Positions 16,848 to 25,883 are shown, numbered from the stretch's first letter. The stretch: DNA of 64,000 nt from an uncultured Algibacter sp. (GCA_937958265.1 CALGNX010000020.1:1-64000); one strand, 5' to 3'. A program made the numbers and translations. The notes: a model not told the origin generated them from the letters alone.

Positions 16848-18365
16848 ATGTCAATAAAGGGATCCATAATAAAAGGTGCTATTCATTTAAAAGATCAATT
16901 AACACCAAAAGTAAATAATATAGAAGCTCAAGAAAGCGTTTTGGAAAATTTATTAAGCATGGCAAAAGATACAGCGTTTGGTAAAACGTATAATTTTGAA
17001 GCCCTATTAGCTAGCGAAAATAGAGCAAAAGCTTTTGCAAAACAGATTCCGTATTTTGACTATAATACATTAAAAACCGAATGGTGGGATCGGGTTATAA
17101 ATGGAGAAGATAATGTAACATGGCCTGGTAACCCGGATTATTTTGCGTTAAGCTCTGGTACAACAGGGAAAAAAAGTAAACGTATTCCTGTAACAAACGC
17201 TATGATTGATGCCATTAAAAATGCAGGAATAAAGCAAGTGGAAGCACTCTCTAATTTTAATTTACCAGCATCGTTTTTCGATAAAGATATTATGATGCTT
17301 GGCAGCTCCACAGATCTTAACGAGCGTAACGGAAATTTGGAAGGTGAAATTAGCGGTATAACAGCTAGTCGTATCCCTTTTTGGTTTGAAGGTTTTTATA
17401 AGCCTGGAAAGGCTATTGCAAAAATTGATGATTGGGATGCGCGCGTGCTGGAAATTGCTAAAAATGCTAAAAATTTTGATATTGGTGCACTAAGTGGTAT
17501 TCCTTCATGGATTGAGCTTATGCTCGAAAAAGTAATCGCATACAATAAGGTAGATAATATACACGATATTTGGCCTAACTTAAAGGTTTATACTTCTGGA
17601 GGTGTTGCTTTTGCACCTTATGAAAAGAGCTTTAATAAACTATTGGCACATCCTATTACGGTTATTGATACCTATTTGGCTTCGGAAGGTTTTATAGCAT
17701 TCCAAGAGCGACCAGATACAGATGCCATGCGTTTGGTTACCGATAACGGTATTTATTTTGAGTTCGTGCCCTTTTTGCCAGAATATATTAACGAGGATGG
17801 TTCCTTAAAGCAAGATGCGCCATCTATAACGCTAGCAGAGGTAGAGTTAAACCAAGACTATGTTTTATTAATTAGTACAGTTTCTGGTGCTTGGCGATAC
17901 CTTATTGGCGATACTATTGAGTTTACCGATGTGGAGCGCGCAGAAATTAAAATTACTGGCCGTACTAAATTCTTTTTAAACGTTGTAGGTTCTCAACTTT
18001 CAGTAAATAAAATGAATGCCGCCTTAGTTAAAATGGAAGAACAATTTAATATTGAAATTCCAGAATTTACATTAGCTGCCGTAAAAATTAATGATGAATT
18101 TCATCACCATTGGTACCTAGGAACCACAACGACTGTGAAAGATAAAACGTTAGCAGAAGCGTTAGATGTACTACTACAAGATGCTAATAAAAATTATAAA
18201 GTAGCACGCACTAAAGCTTTAAAGGGTGTTAAGGTAACCGCAGTGGCGCCAGAAGTATTTTCAAATTGGAGTGGTGCGCAAAAGAAAAAAGGTGGGCAAG
18301 TAAAGATGGAACGCGTAATGAGCGAAGCACGTTTTAAGGATTGGGAAGCTTTTGTGGCTAAGTAA
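16848..18365 (+). CDS. GH3-family acyl-adenylate/amide synthetase
   Basis: A 505-aa member of the GH3 (auxin-responsive promoter) family, ANL-like enzymes that adenylate a carboxylate and join it to an amine. The ATP-binding P-loop equivalent is FALSSGTTGKKSKRIPVT near residue 100. Other family signatures are VYTSGGVAFAPYEKSF near residue 247, YLASEGFIAFQ near residue 280, and WRYLIGDTIEFTDVERAEIKITGRTKFFLNVVGSQLS near residues 350-385. Bacterial members have unknown substrates; plant auxin conjugation should not be assumed. It is monocistronic, with a long inverted repeat downstream. Confidence 0.88.
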   Translation: MSIKGSIIKGAIHLKDQLTPKVNNIEAQESVLENLLSMAKDTAFGKTYNFEALLASENRAKAFAKQIPYFDYNTLKTEWWDRVINGEDNVTWPGNPDYFALSSGTTGKKSKRIPVTNAMIDAIKNAGIKQVEALSNFNLPASFFDKDIMMLGSSTDLNERNGNLEGEISGITASRIPFWFEGFYKPGKAIAKIDDWDARVLEIAKNAKNFDIGALSGIPSWIELMLEKVIAYNKVDNIHDIWPNLKVYTSGGVAFAPYEKSFNKLLAHPITVIDTYLASEGFIAFQERPDTDAMRLVTDNGIYFEFVPFLPEYINEDGSLKQDAPSITLAEVELNQDYVLLISTVSGAWRYLIGDTIEFTDVERAEIKITGRTKFFLNVVGSQLSVNKMNAALVKMEEQFNIEIPEFTLAAVKINDEFHHHWYLGTTTTVKDKTLAEALDVLLQDANKNYKVARTKALKGVKVTAVAPEVFSNWSGAQKKKGGQVKMERVMSEARFKDWEAFVAK

Positions 18366-18397
18366 ACTTATGATAGCGATTTGGGTTTTAATGTTGT

Positions 18398-18450
18398 GTT
18401 GCTAATTTGAATTCTTTTTTGTCTAGGTTACGAAGAAACAAATTAGCAAC
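18398..18450. repeat. Inverted repeat between convergent genes
   Basis: Perfect 12-bp arms GTTGCTAATTTG (18398-18409) and CAAATTAGCAAC (18439-18450) enclose 29 nt that can pair further (TTCTT with AAGAA). It lies between the GH3 gene and the converging S24-repressor gene. No T-run follows, so a terminator role is uncertain. Confidence 0.6.
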
Positions 18451-18542
18451 AAGCTATTAGTATTTAACGTTAGGAGTTTTTATTTACATATTGCAGAGGT
18501 TATCTAAAAAATTAAAAGCCTCTTATTGTTTTGCAAACTTAC

Positions 18543-19316
18543 TTAATTAGTCAATTTCTTAAGCGCTTCCAACTCAATGCCTAACGCGTTAAACATACCT
18601 AAAATACTGCTTATTTTAAGCTCTTCCTCACTATATTCCTGTGTGTTAATACTACAGGTAAATTCCCAAAGTTCTAGTACTTCAGTAATAGGTACGCTAT
18701 AATCGTTATAAGCTTTATTATCAGAGATTAATAAAAGGGAACCGTTAAAATCAATATTATTCATAACGCGCTTATAAACCATACCATCATTTAAAGTAAT
18801 AAGTACGTAGGTTTTTCCTGTTGTTATTTCACTTCTATTTTCTACAAACCGGCCAATAACAAAAGCGCCATCTTTCATGGGTAACATAGAGTCACCTTTT
18901 ATAGGGAATGCACGATGTTTACCAGTAGGTAAAAAGGGCAATTTTATTTTTTGAAGTTGCTCAATATATTCGGGATCGTCGTAACCAGATAAATAACCAG
19001 CAGAAGCTTTTACGGGAACCACTTCTATCAAGTTCTCATTATCATTATCAACAGTTATTGGAAATAAAACACGTTGGTTATTCAACTCTATAAACGAAAA
19101 GTCTTTCGCTTTAGTTAAGTCATTTCTAAGTAATATGTCAATAGGGATTTTAAAATAATCCGACAGTTTTATAAGAAACTCTATAGTTGGTGCAGAGCGG
19201 CTTTCTTCGTACGATCCAATACGCGAGCGGCTCACTTTAAGTTCTTCAGAAAGACCTTCTTGAGAAAGCTTTTTTAGGCTTCTTAAATGTTTTATGTTTT
19301 TTGATATATAATTCAT
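18543..19316 (-). CDS. LexA-like repressor: XRE HTH plus S24 peptidase
   Basis: A 257-aa repressor. Residues 5-60 are a Cro/C1-type HTH (LKKLSQEGLSEELKVSRSRIGSYEESRSAP). The C-terminal half is an S24 self-cleavage domain, with Ala-Gly in KASAGYLSG near residue 106 as the likely cleavage site. The nucleophile Ser is in IKGDSMLPMKDG near residue 142 and the Lys base in MVYKRV near residue 182. By analogy with LexA, UmuD and phage C1, RecA-ssDNA filaments should trigger cleavage after DNA damage. It is divergent from dinB with 52 bp between the starts, and a 35-bp palindrome fills that gap. It most likely represses itself and the dinB-dnaE pair. Confidence 0.9.
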   Translation of the reverse strand: MNYISKNIKHLRSLKKLSQEGLSEELKVSRSRIGSYEESRSAPTIEFLIKLSDYFKIPIDILLRNDLTKAKDFSFIELNNQRVLFPITVDNDNENLIEVVPVKASAGYLSGYDDPEYIEQLQKIKLPFLPTGKHRAFPIKGDSMLPMKDGAFVIGRFVENRSEITTGKTYVLITLNDGMVYKRVMNNIDFNGSLLLISDNKAYNDYSVPITEVLELWEFTCSINTQEYSEEELKISSILGMFNALGIELEALKKLTN

Positions 19317-19320
19317 AATA

Positions 19321-19355
19321 CTACAAATGTAAGCAATAATTACTTAAATATGTAG
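19321..19355. promoter_or_regulatory. 35-bp palindromic operator between S24 repressor and dinB
   Basis: The two halves match the reverse complement at 28 of 35 positions by my reading (outer arms CTACA/TGTAG, inner arms TAAG/CTTA). On the minus strand a -7 box TACATTTG (19324-19331) lies inside the left arm, 7 nt from the repressor ATG. The dinB -7 box begins 2 nt beyond the right end. Repressor binding would cover both promoters. Confidence 0.75.
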
Positions 19356-19356
19356 T

Positions 19357-19364
19357 TAATTTTG
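19357..19364 (+). promoter_or_regulatory. -7 element of dinB-dnaE
   Basis: TAATTTTG matches TAnnTTTG and lies only 4 nt before the GTG start codon of dinB. This implies a leaderless or nearly leaderless mRNA. No clear -33 TTG is visible at the usual spacing. Confidence 0.55.
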
Positions 19365-19368
19365 TAAA

Positions 19369-20583
19369 GTGAAAAAAAATATTCTACATCTAGATTTAGA
19401 CACTTTTTTTGTGTCTTGCGAGCGACTTATCGATAGCCGATTACAAAAACGCCCATTATTAGTTGGTGGTACAGGCAATAGAGGTGTAGTGGCAGCTTGT
19501 AGTTACGAAACGCGTCGTTTTGGAGTATATTCTGGAATGCCCATGCGCATGGCAAAACGCTTATGCCCCGAGGCTGTGATAATACGTGGTAACTCATCTA
19601 TTTATACTAAACACTCACACTTAGTAACCGAAATTATTAAGGATAAAGTACCCGTTTTTGAGAAAGCAAGTATTGATGAGTTTTATGCTGATTTAAGTGG
19701 TATGGATAAGTTTTTTGGAAGTTATAAGTATGCTTCAGAGTTGCGAAGTACCATTATAAAAGAAACAGGATTGCCCATTTCTTTTGGTTTATCGGGTAAT
19801 AAAATAGTATCCAAAGTAGCTACAGGAGAAGCAAAACCTAATAATCAATTACGTGTAGATCATGGGTTCGAGAAATCATTTTTAGCACCATTATCTATAA
19901 AAAAAATACCATCGGTAGGTAATAAAACCTATCAGATTTTAAGAAATTTAGGCATAGATAAAGTAAGTGTGGTGCAACAAATGCCAATGGAAATGATGCG
20001 TAGTGTGTTGGGAGCTAATGGAGTTACTATTTGGAAGCGTGCACATGGGCTTGATTCCCCGCCTTTAATACCTTTTCACGAGCGAAAATCAATTTCTATA
20101 GAGCGTACTTTTAATAAAGATACTATTGATATGGTTAAATTACGAACCAGCATTTTTGCTATGGCCGAAAATCTCGCGTATCAATTACGAAGGGGCGAAA
20201 AATTAGCATCCTGTATTAGTGTTAAGATTAGGTATTCCGATTTTAATACCTATTCCAAACAAGTCAATATTCCTTATACAAGCGCAGATCATGTTATAAT
20301 TCCAAGAGTGTTAGAGTTGTTTAATAAACTATACCAGAGGCGTTTGTTAATTCGTTTAGTTGGTGTGAAAATAACAAATATGGTTAGTGGTAATTACCAA
20401 ATTAATTTGTTTGATGATACAGAGGAAATGCTAAGCCTGTATAATGCTTTGGATACTATTCGTAGTCGTTATGGGGTTTTAAGTGTTCAAAAAGCAGCAT
20501 CTATAGGTGCTAAATCTATAGCAAGTAATCAAAACCCTTTTAATGGTGAGCCGCCTATAATTTTAGCACACCGAAAACAATAA
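19369..20583 (+). CDS. dinB: Y-family DNA polymerase (Pol IV/ImuB-like)
   Basis: A 404-aa translesion polymerase starting at GTG; no ATG is close, and the protein begins with the canonical MKKNILHLDLDTFFVSCERL. Catalytic residues are intact: Asp in DLDTFF near residue 8 and Asp-Glu in KASIDEFYADLSG near residue 104. The fingers motif SYETRRFGVYSGMPMRMAKRLCP is normal. A clamp-binding-like QINLFDD lies near residue 345. Unlike classical ImuB the active site is complete, so it should be catalytic. Its stop overlaps the dnaE ATG (TAATG), so the two are translationally coupled. Control is by the divergent S24 repressor. Confidence 0.93.
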   Translation: MKKNILHLDLDTFFVSCERLIDSRLQKRPLLVGGTGNRGVVAACSYETRRFGVYSGMPMRMAKRLCPEAVIIRGNSSIYTKHSHLVTEIIKDKVPVFEKASIDEFYADLSGMDKFFGSYKYASELRSTIIKETGLPISFGLSGNKIVSKVATGEAKPNNQLRVDHGFEKSFLAPLSIKKIPSVGNKTYQILRNLGIDKVSVVQQMPMEMMRSVLGANGVTIWKRAHGLDSPPLIPFHERKSISIERTFNKDTIDMVKLRTSIFAMAENLAYQLRRGEKLASCISVKIRYSDFNTYSKQVNIPYTSADHVIIPRVLELFNKLYQRRLLIRLVGVKITNMVSGNYQINLFDDTEEMLSLYNALDTIRSRYGVLSVQKAASIGAKSIASNQNPFNGEPPIILAHRKQ

Positions 20584-23543
20584 TGTATCTTAATTGTCAT
20601 TCATATTATGCGTTACGTTACGGCACATTTTCCGAAGTAGATTTGCTAAAACTTGCTAAAGAAAAAGGCGTTACCACATTAGCGCTAACCGATATTAATA
20701 ATACATCGGCTTGCCTAAATTTTATTCGAAAATCGCAAGAATTTAAAATTAAACCCATCATAGGTATCGATTTTAGAAACGGTGCCAAGCAACTATACGT
20801 GGGTTTAGCAAGAAATAATGCGGGTTTTCAAGCATTAAATGTGTTTTTGTCACAGTACAGGCACCATAAAAAATCGCTTCCAGAACTAGCACCTGTTTTA
20901 AATCACGTTTACATTATCTACCCCTTGGAGTGTGTTATGCAATTGGAGAAAAAAGAATTTAAGGCGCATGAGTATATAGGTGTTTCTATTGAGGATCTTA
21001 AAAAGCTACCATTTTCAAGTTATAAGTCCTACACCAATAAGTTAGTTATTCAGCAGCAAGTTACCGTGCGTAACAAACGTGATTTTAATGCACACCGTTT
21101 ATTGCGAGCTATTGATAATAATACGCTGCTAAGTAAGCTTCAAAAAACAGAAGAGTGTCGTGAAAACGATCAAATGATTTCTCAGGATCGGTTAATAAAG
21201 CTGTATTCCGAATATCCTTTCATTATTTCAAACACAAAAAGAATATTGGACGATTGCCAAATCGATTTCACTTTCGGAAAGGCTCGTGTATCTCAAAACC
21301 AAAGCCTGTATTTAAACTCTGAAGAAGAAGATTATAAATTTTTAGTAAAACTTTGTAAAGACCATTTGCATAAGCGTTATAGCAAACCAAATGTTAAAGT
21401 AAAAACACGGTTAGAGGTCGAGTTAAAAACCATTAGACAGATGCGTTTTGTGTCTTACTTTTTAATTAATTACGACATTATTTCCTACTCAAAAAAAATG
21501 GGCTATGTACACGTAGGGCGGGGTAGTGGAGCCAATAGTATTGTAGCGTATATTATAGGTATTACAAATGTAGACCCTATAGAGTTAGATTTGTATTTTG
21601 AGCGTTTTATAAACCCCTTTAGAGTCTCGCCGCCAGATTTTGATATCGATTTCTCTTGGAAGGAGCGAGAGGATGTTACCAATTATATATTTAAACGCTT
21701 CAAACACGTGTCGTTATTAGCAACCTATAGCACTTTTAAATACCGTGCGGTTGTTCGGGAATTAGGAAAGGTATTTGGCTTGCCTAAAGAAGATATAGAT
21801 AAATTAAGCGCAGGAAAATATAAAACGACAAGTCTAGACGAGATATCGCAACTTGTTTTAAAATATGGAGAACTTATAAAAGGCTTCCCAAACCATTTAA
21901 GTGTACATTCCTGTGGTGTTTTAATTTTAGATAAACCCATACATTACTATTCCGCCACAGATTTACCTCCAAAAGGTTTCCCAACCGTACAGTTTGATAT
22001 GATGATTGCCGAGGATGTTGGCATTTTTAAATTTGATATTTTAGGGCAGCGCGGTTTAGCAAAAATTAAAGATACTATTGATATTGTAAAATATAACAGG
22101 CCAGAATTACCGCCAATAGATATTAATCAAATTGAACGTTTTAAAAACGATCCTAATATTAATAACCTTTTAAAACAAGGTAAAGCAATTGGGGCGTATT
22201 ATGTAGAGTCGCCTGCCATGCGTGGTTTAATGCAGAAATTGCAAACACAAGATTATATTGGTTTAGTTGCAGCTAGCTCTATTATAAGACCTGGTGTTTC
22301 TGGTTCCGGAATGAAAAAGGAATTTATAATAAGGCTGCGTTACCCCGAAAAACGAAAAGAAGCAAACCCCATTCTTTTAGAAATTATGCCAGAGACTTAC
22401 GGTATTATGGTATACCAAGAAGATGTGCTTAAGGTAGCCAATAAATTTGCAGGATTAAATTTGGGAGAAGCCGATGTATTACGAAGGGGCATGAGTGGTA
22501 AATTTAGGTCGCTGGCAGAGTTTACAGCCGTTGAAGAAAAATTTATAAATAATTGCAGAGCAAAAGGTTACTCAGATACTTTAATATTCGAGGTTTGGAA
22601 TCAAATTAAAAGTTTTGCAGGTTATGCGTTTGCAAAAGGGCACTCCGCATCTTACGCGGTGGAAAGTTACCAGAGTTTGTACCTAAAGTGTTATTTCCCT
22701 TTGGAATTTATGGTAGCAGTATTAAATAATGGTGGCGGTTTTTATAGTACAGAACATTACATACACGAAGCAAAAATGTGTGGTGGTATTATCGAAGCAC
22801 CATGTATAAACAAAAGTGAGCACCATAATATTATAAGGGGTAAAACTATTTACTTAGGTTTTGGCTATTTAAAAAGCTTGGAAATTTTAACCGTAAAACG
22901 CCTTTTAACAGAAAGGCAGTTTAACGGCGTATTTAAATCGCTAGACGATTTTATAGATAGGGTTATTATTTCCATCGAGCAATTAACTATTCTTATTAGA
23001 ATAAACGCCTTTAAGTTTACAAAACAACCCAAAACAGAACTTATGTGGCAAGCTATTTTTAAATTAAATGCAAATAAAAGTAAAACCACACAATCCAAAT
23101 TATTTATACCAAAACATAAGCAATTTAAGTTGCCAAGTTTAAAAACAACATGGATTGAAGATGCTTACGACCAAATGGAATTACTCGGTTTTCCTTTGTT
23201 TAATTATTTCGATTTATTAGATGAAACTTTACACGAAAGTATAAGCGCTAAGAATATGCCTAAATATGTAAATAAAACGGTATGGCTTTACGGCACACTA
23301 GTAAATACCAGATTCCATAAAGGCTCTAACGGAAAAAGAATGCGGTTTTGCACATTTATAGATCAGGCAGGCCATTATTTCGATACCGTACACTTTTCAG
23401 CGGTAGTGGATAAGTTTCCTGTAAACGGTTTAGGTGTTTATGCTTGTTTTGGTAAAATTACCGAAGCGTTTAATTTTTGCTCTGTTGAAATTCAATGGAG
23501 TAAGAAATTATCTTTATTGCCAGACCCAAGAGGTTTAAATTAA
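20583..23543 (+). CDS. dnaE: Short DnaE-type DNA polymerase III alpha, error-prone cassette
   Basis: A 986-aa C-family polymerase, shorter than replicative DnaE (about 1150-1450 aa). The PHP domain (residues 1-100) looks inactive. LNCHSYYALRYG replaces the HxH motif, keeping only one His. ALTDINN replaces ALTDHxN, losing a metal-binding His. GID replaces GCE. The polymerase Asps are intact in SPPDFDIDFSW near residue 355, with a third in FKFDILGQ near residue 480. Residues about 900-980 are an OB fold (VWLYGTLVNTRF...FIDQAG). The C-terminal tau-binding region of DnaE1 is absent. Paired with dinB and an S24 repressor, this looks like the Bacteroidota counterpart of the imuB-dnaE2 mutagenesis cassette. 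It is probably not the main replicase. Confidence 0.9.
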   Translation: MYLNCHSYYALRYGTFSEVDLLKLAKEKGVTTLALTDINNTSACLNFIRKSQEFKIKPIIGIDFRNGAKQLYVGLARNNAGFQALNVFLSQYRHHKKSLPELAPVLNHVYIIYPLECVMQLEKKEFKAHEYIGVSIEDLKKLPFSSYKSYTNKLVIQQQVTVRNKRDFNAHRLLRAIDNNTLLSKLQKTEECRENDQMISQDRLIKLYSEYPFIISNTKRILDDCQIDFTFGKARVSQNQSLYLNSEEEDYKFLVKLCKDHLHKRYSKPNVKVKTRLEVELKTIRQMRFVSYFLINYDIISYSKKMGYVHVGRGSGANSIVAYIIGITNVDPIELDLYFERFINPFRVSPPDFDIDFSWKEREDVTNYIFKRFKHVSLLATYSTFKYRAVVRELGKVFGLPKEDIDKLSAGKYKTTSLDEISQLVLKYGELIKGFPNHLSVHSCGVLILDKPIHYYSATDLPPKGFPTVQFDMMIAEDVGIFKFDILGQRGLAKIKDTIDIVKYNRPELPPIDINQIERFKNDPNINNLLKQGKAIGAYYVESPAMRGLMQKLQTQDYIGLVAASSIIRPGVSGSGMKKEFIIRLRYPEKRKEANPILLEIMPETYGIMVYQEDVLKVANKFAGLNLGEADVLRRGMSGKFRSLAEFTAVEEKFINNCRAKGYSDTLIFEVWNQIKSFAGYAFAKGHSASYAVESYQSLYLKCYFPLEFMVAVLNNGGGFYSTEHYIHEAKMCGGIIEAPCINKSEHHNIIRGKTIYLGFGYLKSLEILTVKRLLTERQFNGVFKSLDDFIDRVIISIEQLTILIRINAFKFTKQPKTELMWQAIFKLNANKSKTTQSKLFIPKHKQFKLPSLKTTWIEDAYDQMELLGFPLFNYFDLLDETLHESISAKNMPKYVNKTVWLYGTLVNTRFHKGSNGKRMRFCTFIDQAGHYFDTVHFSAVVDKFPVNGLGVYACFGKITEAFNFCSVEIQWSKKLSLLPDPRGLN

Positions 23544-23574
23544 AATATTAAATACAACTCAAGTATATTAAAAA

Positions 23575-23611
23575 AACAAAACCCCATAAACATAATGTTT
23601 ACAGGGTTTTT
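23575..23611. terminator. Bidirectional terminator, dnaE / tRNA-Ser
   Basis: The stem AAAACCC..TAAACAT/ATGTTTA..GGGTTTT has A- and T-run flanks. It lies between dnaE (plus) and tRNA-Ser (minus). Confidence 0.8.
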
Positions 23612-23612
23612 G

Positions 23613-23697
23613 CGGAGAATGAGGGATTCGAACCCCCGGAGGTGTGACCCTCAACAGTTTTCAAGACTGCCGCATTCGACCACTCTGCCAATTCTCC
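23613..23697 (-). tRNA. tRNA-Ser (TGA anticodon)
   Basis: An 85-nt class II tRNA. The acceptor stem is GGAGAAT/ATTCTCC with discriminator G. The anticodon arm reads GCAGT-CTTGAAA-ACTGT, giving anticodon TGA. There is a long variable arm (GTTGAGGGTCACACCTC) and the T-arm GGGTTCGAATCCC. CCA is not encoded. Confidence 0.97.
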
Positions 23698-23857
23698 TAG
23701 AGTGCCATATAAAGCGGTGTGCTTCATTGCGGGTGCAAATATAAAATGTTTTTCCTTTTAATCAAATAAAAATATATTTTTTTTTAAAATAAATTTTCAA
23801 AAAGGCTAAATATGGATAATTTATGCAGCAATACTTTAAAAAGAAATTTTCAAACCT

Positions 23858-23865
23858 TATTTTTG
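23858..23865 (+). promoter_or_regulatory. -7 element of the nitroreductase gene
   Basis: TATTTTTG fits TAnnTTTG and lies 18 nt before ATG 23884. It is inside the N-terminal extension that a start at 23812 would require, so it favours the later start. Confidence 0.5.
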
Positions 23866-23883
23866 TATAAGAAAACACTTAGG

Positions 23884-24513
23884 ATGGATACAATAAAACA
23901 GCTAGAATGGCGATACGCAACAAAAAAATTTGATGCTACTAAAAAACTAACTCAAGCTAAGCTAAATATATTAACACAAGCATTTAACCTTACAGCCACG
24001 TCTTTCGGTTTACAAACTATAAAGCTTGTAATTATCCAAGATAAAAAAATAAGAGAACAACTAGTAAGCGCATCTTACAACCAAAAACAAGTGCTAGAAG
24101 CTTCGCATTTATTTGTAATTTGCATACAAAACGATATTTTGGAAAGCGATGTAACCAATTATTACAATAATATAAAAAATATACGCAAAACATCAGAAAA
24201 AATATTACAGCCTTTCAGAGATAATTTAATAAAAAGTATGCAAAGCAAAACAGTCGCAGAGCGCCAACAATGGTCAAAAAACCAAGCCTATATAGCGCTA
24301 GGTAATTTAATGGCGGTTTGCGCTATGGAATCTGTAGATGCTTGCCCTATGGAAGGTTTTGTACCAACCACGTATAACGAATTACTTAAATTAAACGATA
24401 AAGGCCTACAAGCCGTATTACTACTTCCCGTAGGATATCGTGCTGAAGACGATATGTTTTCAACATTAAAAAAAGTTAGAAAACCCTTGGGCGAAGCTGT
24501 AATAACATTATAA
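23884..24513 (+). CDS. Nitroreductase-family NAD(P)H oxidoreductase
   Basis: An NfsB-like flavoprotein of 209 aa from the chosen start (MDTIKQLEWRYATKKFD). The first motif RYATKKFD contacts FMN. SFGLQTIKLVIIQDKKIREQL, SQ/NQAYIALGNLMAVCAMESVDACPMEGF and AVLLLPVGYRAEDD...KKVRKPLGEAV are family signatures. It should reduce nitro compounds or quinones with FMN. I reject the upstream ATG 23812 because it adds 24 atypical residues and overlaps the promoter. A dispersed repeat follows 8 bp after the stop. Confidence 0.9.
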   Translation: MDTIKQLEWRYATKKFDATKKLTQAKLNILTQAFNLTATSFGLQTIKLVIIQDKKIREQLVSASYNQKQVLEASHLFVICIQNDILESDVTNYYNNIKNIRKTSEKILQPFRDNLIKSMQSKTVAERQQWSKNQAYIALGNLMAVCAMESVDACPMEGFVPTTYNELLKLNDKGLQAVLLLPVGYRAEDDMFSTLKKVRKPLGEAVITL

Positions 24514-24520
24514 ACTATTT

Positions 24521-24610
24521 GGGCGTTACCCAAAAGGGTCGGGCTATACGTTACAAGTCCTCGCACCTCCAAAAGTCGGGCTGTGGGCTTTACACTACTA
24601 TCCCTAACGC
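24521..24610 (-). repeat. Dispersed intergenic repeat, copy B
   Basis: Minus-orientation copy of the GCGTTAGGG...GGTAACGCCC family. Read on the minus strand it shows GCGTTAGGGAT, AAAGCCCACAGCCCGAC, GCGAGGACTTGTAACGT and AGCCCGACCC...GGGTAACGCCC. It begins 8 bp after the nitroreductase stop and ends 41 bp before the DegT start. Confidence 0.88.
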
Positions 24611-24650
24611 AAAACTAATGTGGCAACACACCCCTAAATACAATTAGAAT

Positions 24651-25862
24651 ATGCCAGGATTTGAATTATTTGGAGATTTAGAAAGAAAAGAAGTAAACGA
24701 CGTGCTAGATAATGGCGTACTTATGCGCTATGGTTTCGATGGTATGCGAAAAGGCCATTGGAAAGCTAAAGCACTAGAATCAGAGCTGCAAACAACCTTT
24801 AGTGTAAACCATGTACAGCTGGTTTCTAGCGGTACAGCAGCAGTATCTGTGGCTTTAGCTTCTGCAGGAGTAGGTGCAGGCGATGAGGTTATTATGCCAA
24901 CATTTACTTTTGTAGCCAGTTTTGAAGCTATTATGATGCTAGGCGCTATCCCCATTTTAGTAGACGTAGATGATACGTTATGCCTAAACCCAGAAGCCGT
25001 AGAAAAAGCCATAACGCCAAAAACAAAAGCTATTATGGTCGTGCAAATGTGTGGTAGTATGGGTAATATGGATGCTTTACAAAGTATTGCAACTAAGCAT
25101 AAGCTTATTTTAATGGAAGACGCTTGCCAAGCAACAGGAGGTAGTTATAAGGGTAAGCCATTAGGTAGCGTTGGCGATTTAGGTTGTTTTTCTTTCGATT
25201 TTGTAAAAACCATAACCTGTGGTGAAGGCGGCGCAGTAATAACAAATAACGAAAATTTTTATAAAAACGCCGATCAGTTTAGCGATCATGGTCATGACCA
25301 TGTAGGAAGCGACAGGGGTGCAGAAACGCATCCATATATAGGTTATAATTTTAGGATTTCAGAATTAAATGCTGCAGTAGGTTTAGCTCAAGTAAGGCGT
25401 TTGCCAGAGTTTTTAAACATTCAAAAAAAACACTTTAATATACTAAGAGAGGCCTTAATCGGAATTCCGGAAGTAACCTTCAGGACAGTGCCAGAAGGCG
25501 GTGTGGAAAGTTGCTCGTTCTTAAACTTTTTTCTGCCAGATTTAGAACTTTCAACAAAAGTTTCTAATGCATTTAAAGAAAACGGTATTGATGTATGTTG
25601 GAATTATTATAATAATAACTGGCATTATATTAGAGCATGGCACCATTTAAAAGATATGAAATCCCTTTTTCCAATTTCACAGGAAGTAAAAGAAGGTTTA
25701 GCGTATTTAAAAACCAAGGATTTTTCAATGTCAGATCATTATATAGGCAGAAATATTTCTTGTTTAATAAAACTGTCTTGGACTGAAGATGAGGTTAAAG
25801 AGCGCGCACAAAAAATGGCAACTATTATAAAGCAAGTTTGTGCACCAAAGGTAGTAAGCTAA
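24651..25862 (+). CDS. DegT/DnrJ/EryC1/StrS-family PLP aminotransferase
   Basis: A 403-aa PLP-dependent sugar aminotransferase-type protein. The fold-type I features are clear. VSSGTAAVSVALASAGVGAGDEVIMPTFTFVAS lies near residues 59-90 and LMEDACQATGGSYKGKPLG near residue 155. The PLP lysine is in FSFDFVKTITCGEGGAVIT near residue 185, followed by HPYIGYNFRISELNAAVGLAQ. Members transfer amino groups to keto-sugars for surface polysaccharide or natural products. No polysaccharide cluster surrounds it, so the substrate is open. A terminator follows. Confidence 0.9.
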   Translation: MPGFELFGDLERKEVNDVLDNGVLMRYGFDGMRKGHWKAKALESELQTTFSVNHVQLVSSGTAAVSVALASAGVGAGDEVIMPTFTFVASFEAIMMLGAIPILVDVDDTLCLNPEAVEKAITPKTKAIMVVQMCGSMGNMDALQSIATKHKLILMEDACQATGGSYKGKPLGSVGDLGCFSFDFVKTITCGEGGAVITNNENFYKNADQFSDHGHDHVGSDRGAETHPYIGYNFRISELNAAVGLAQVRRLPEFLNIQKKHFNILREALIGIPEVTFRTVPEGGVESCSFLNFFLPDLELSTKVSNAFKENGIDVCWNYYNNNWHYIRAWHHLKDMKSLFPISQEVKEGLAYLKTKDFSMSDHYIGRNISCLIKLSWTEDEVKERAQKMATIIKQVCAPKVVS

Positions 25863-25883
25863 TAAAATAAAGTTTTAGAGTGA

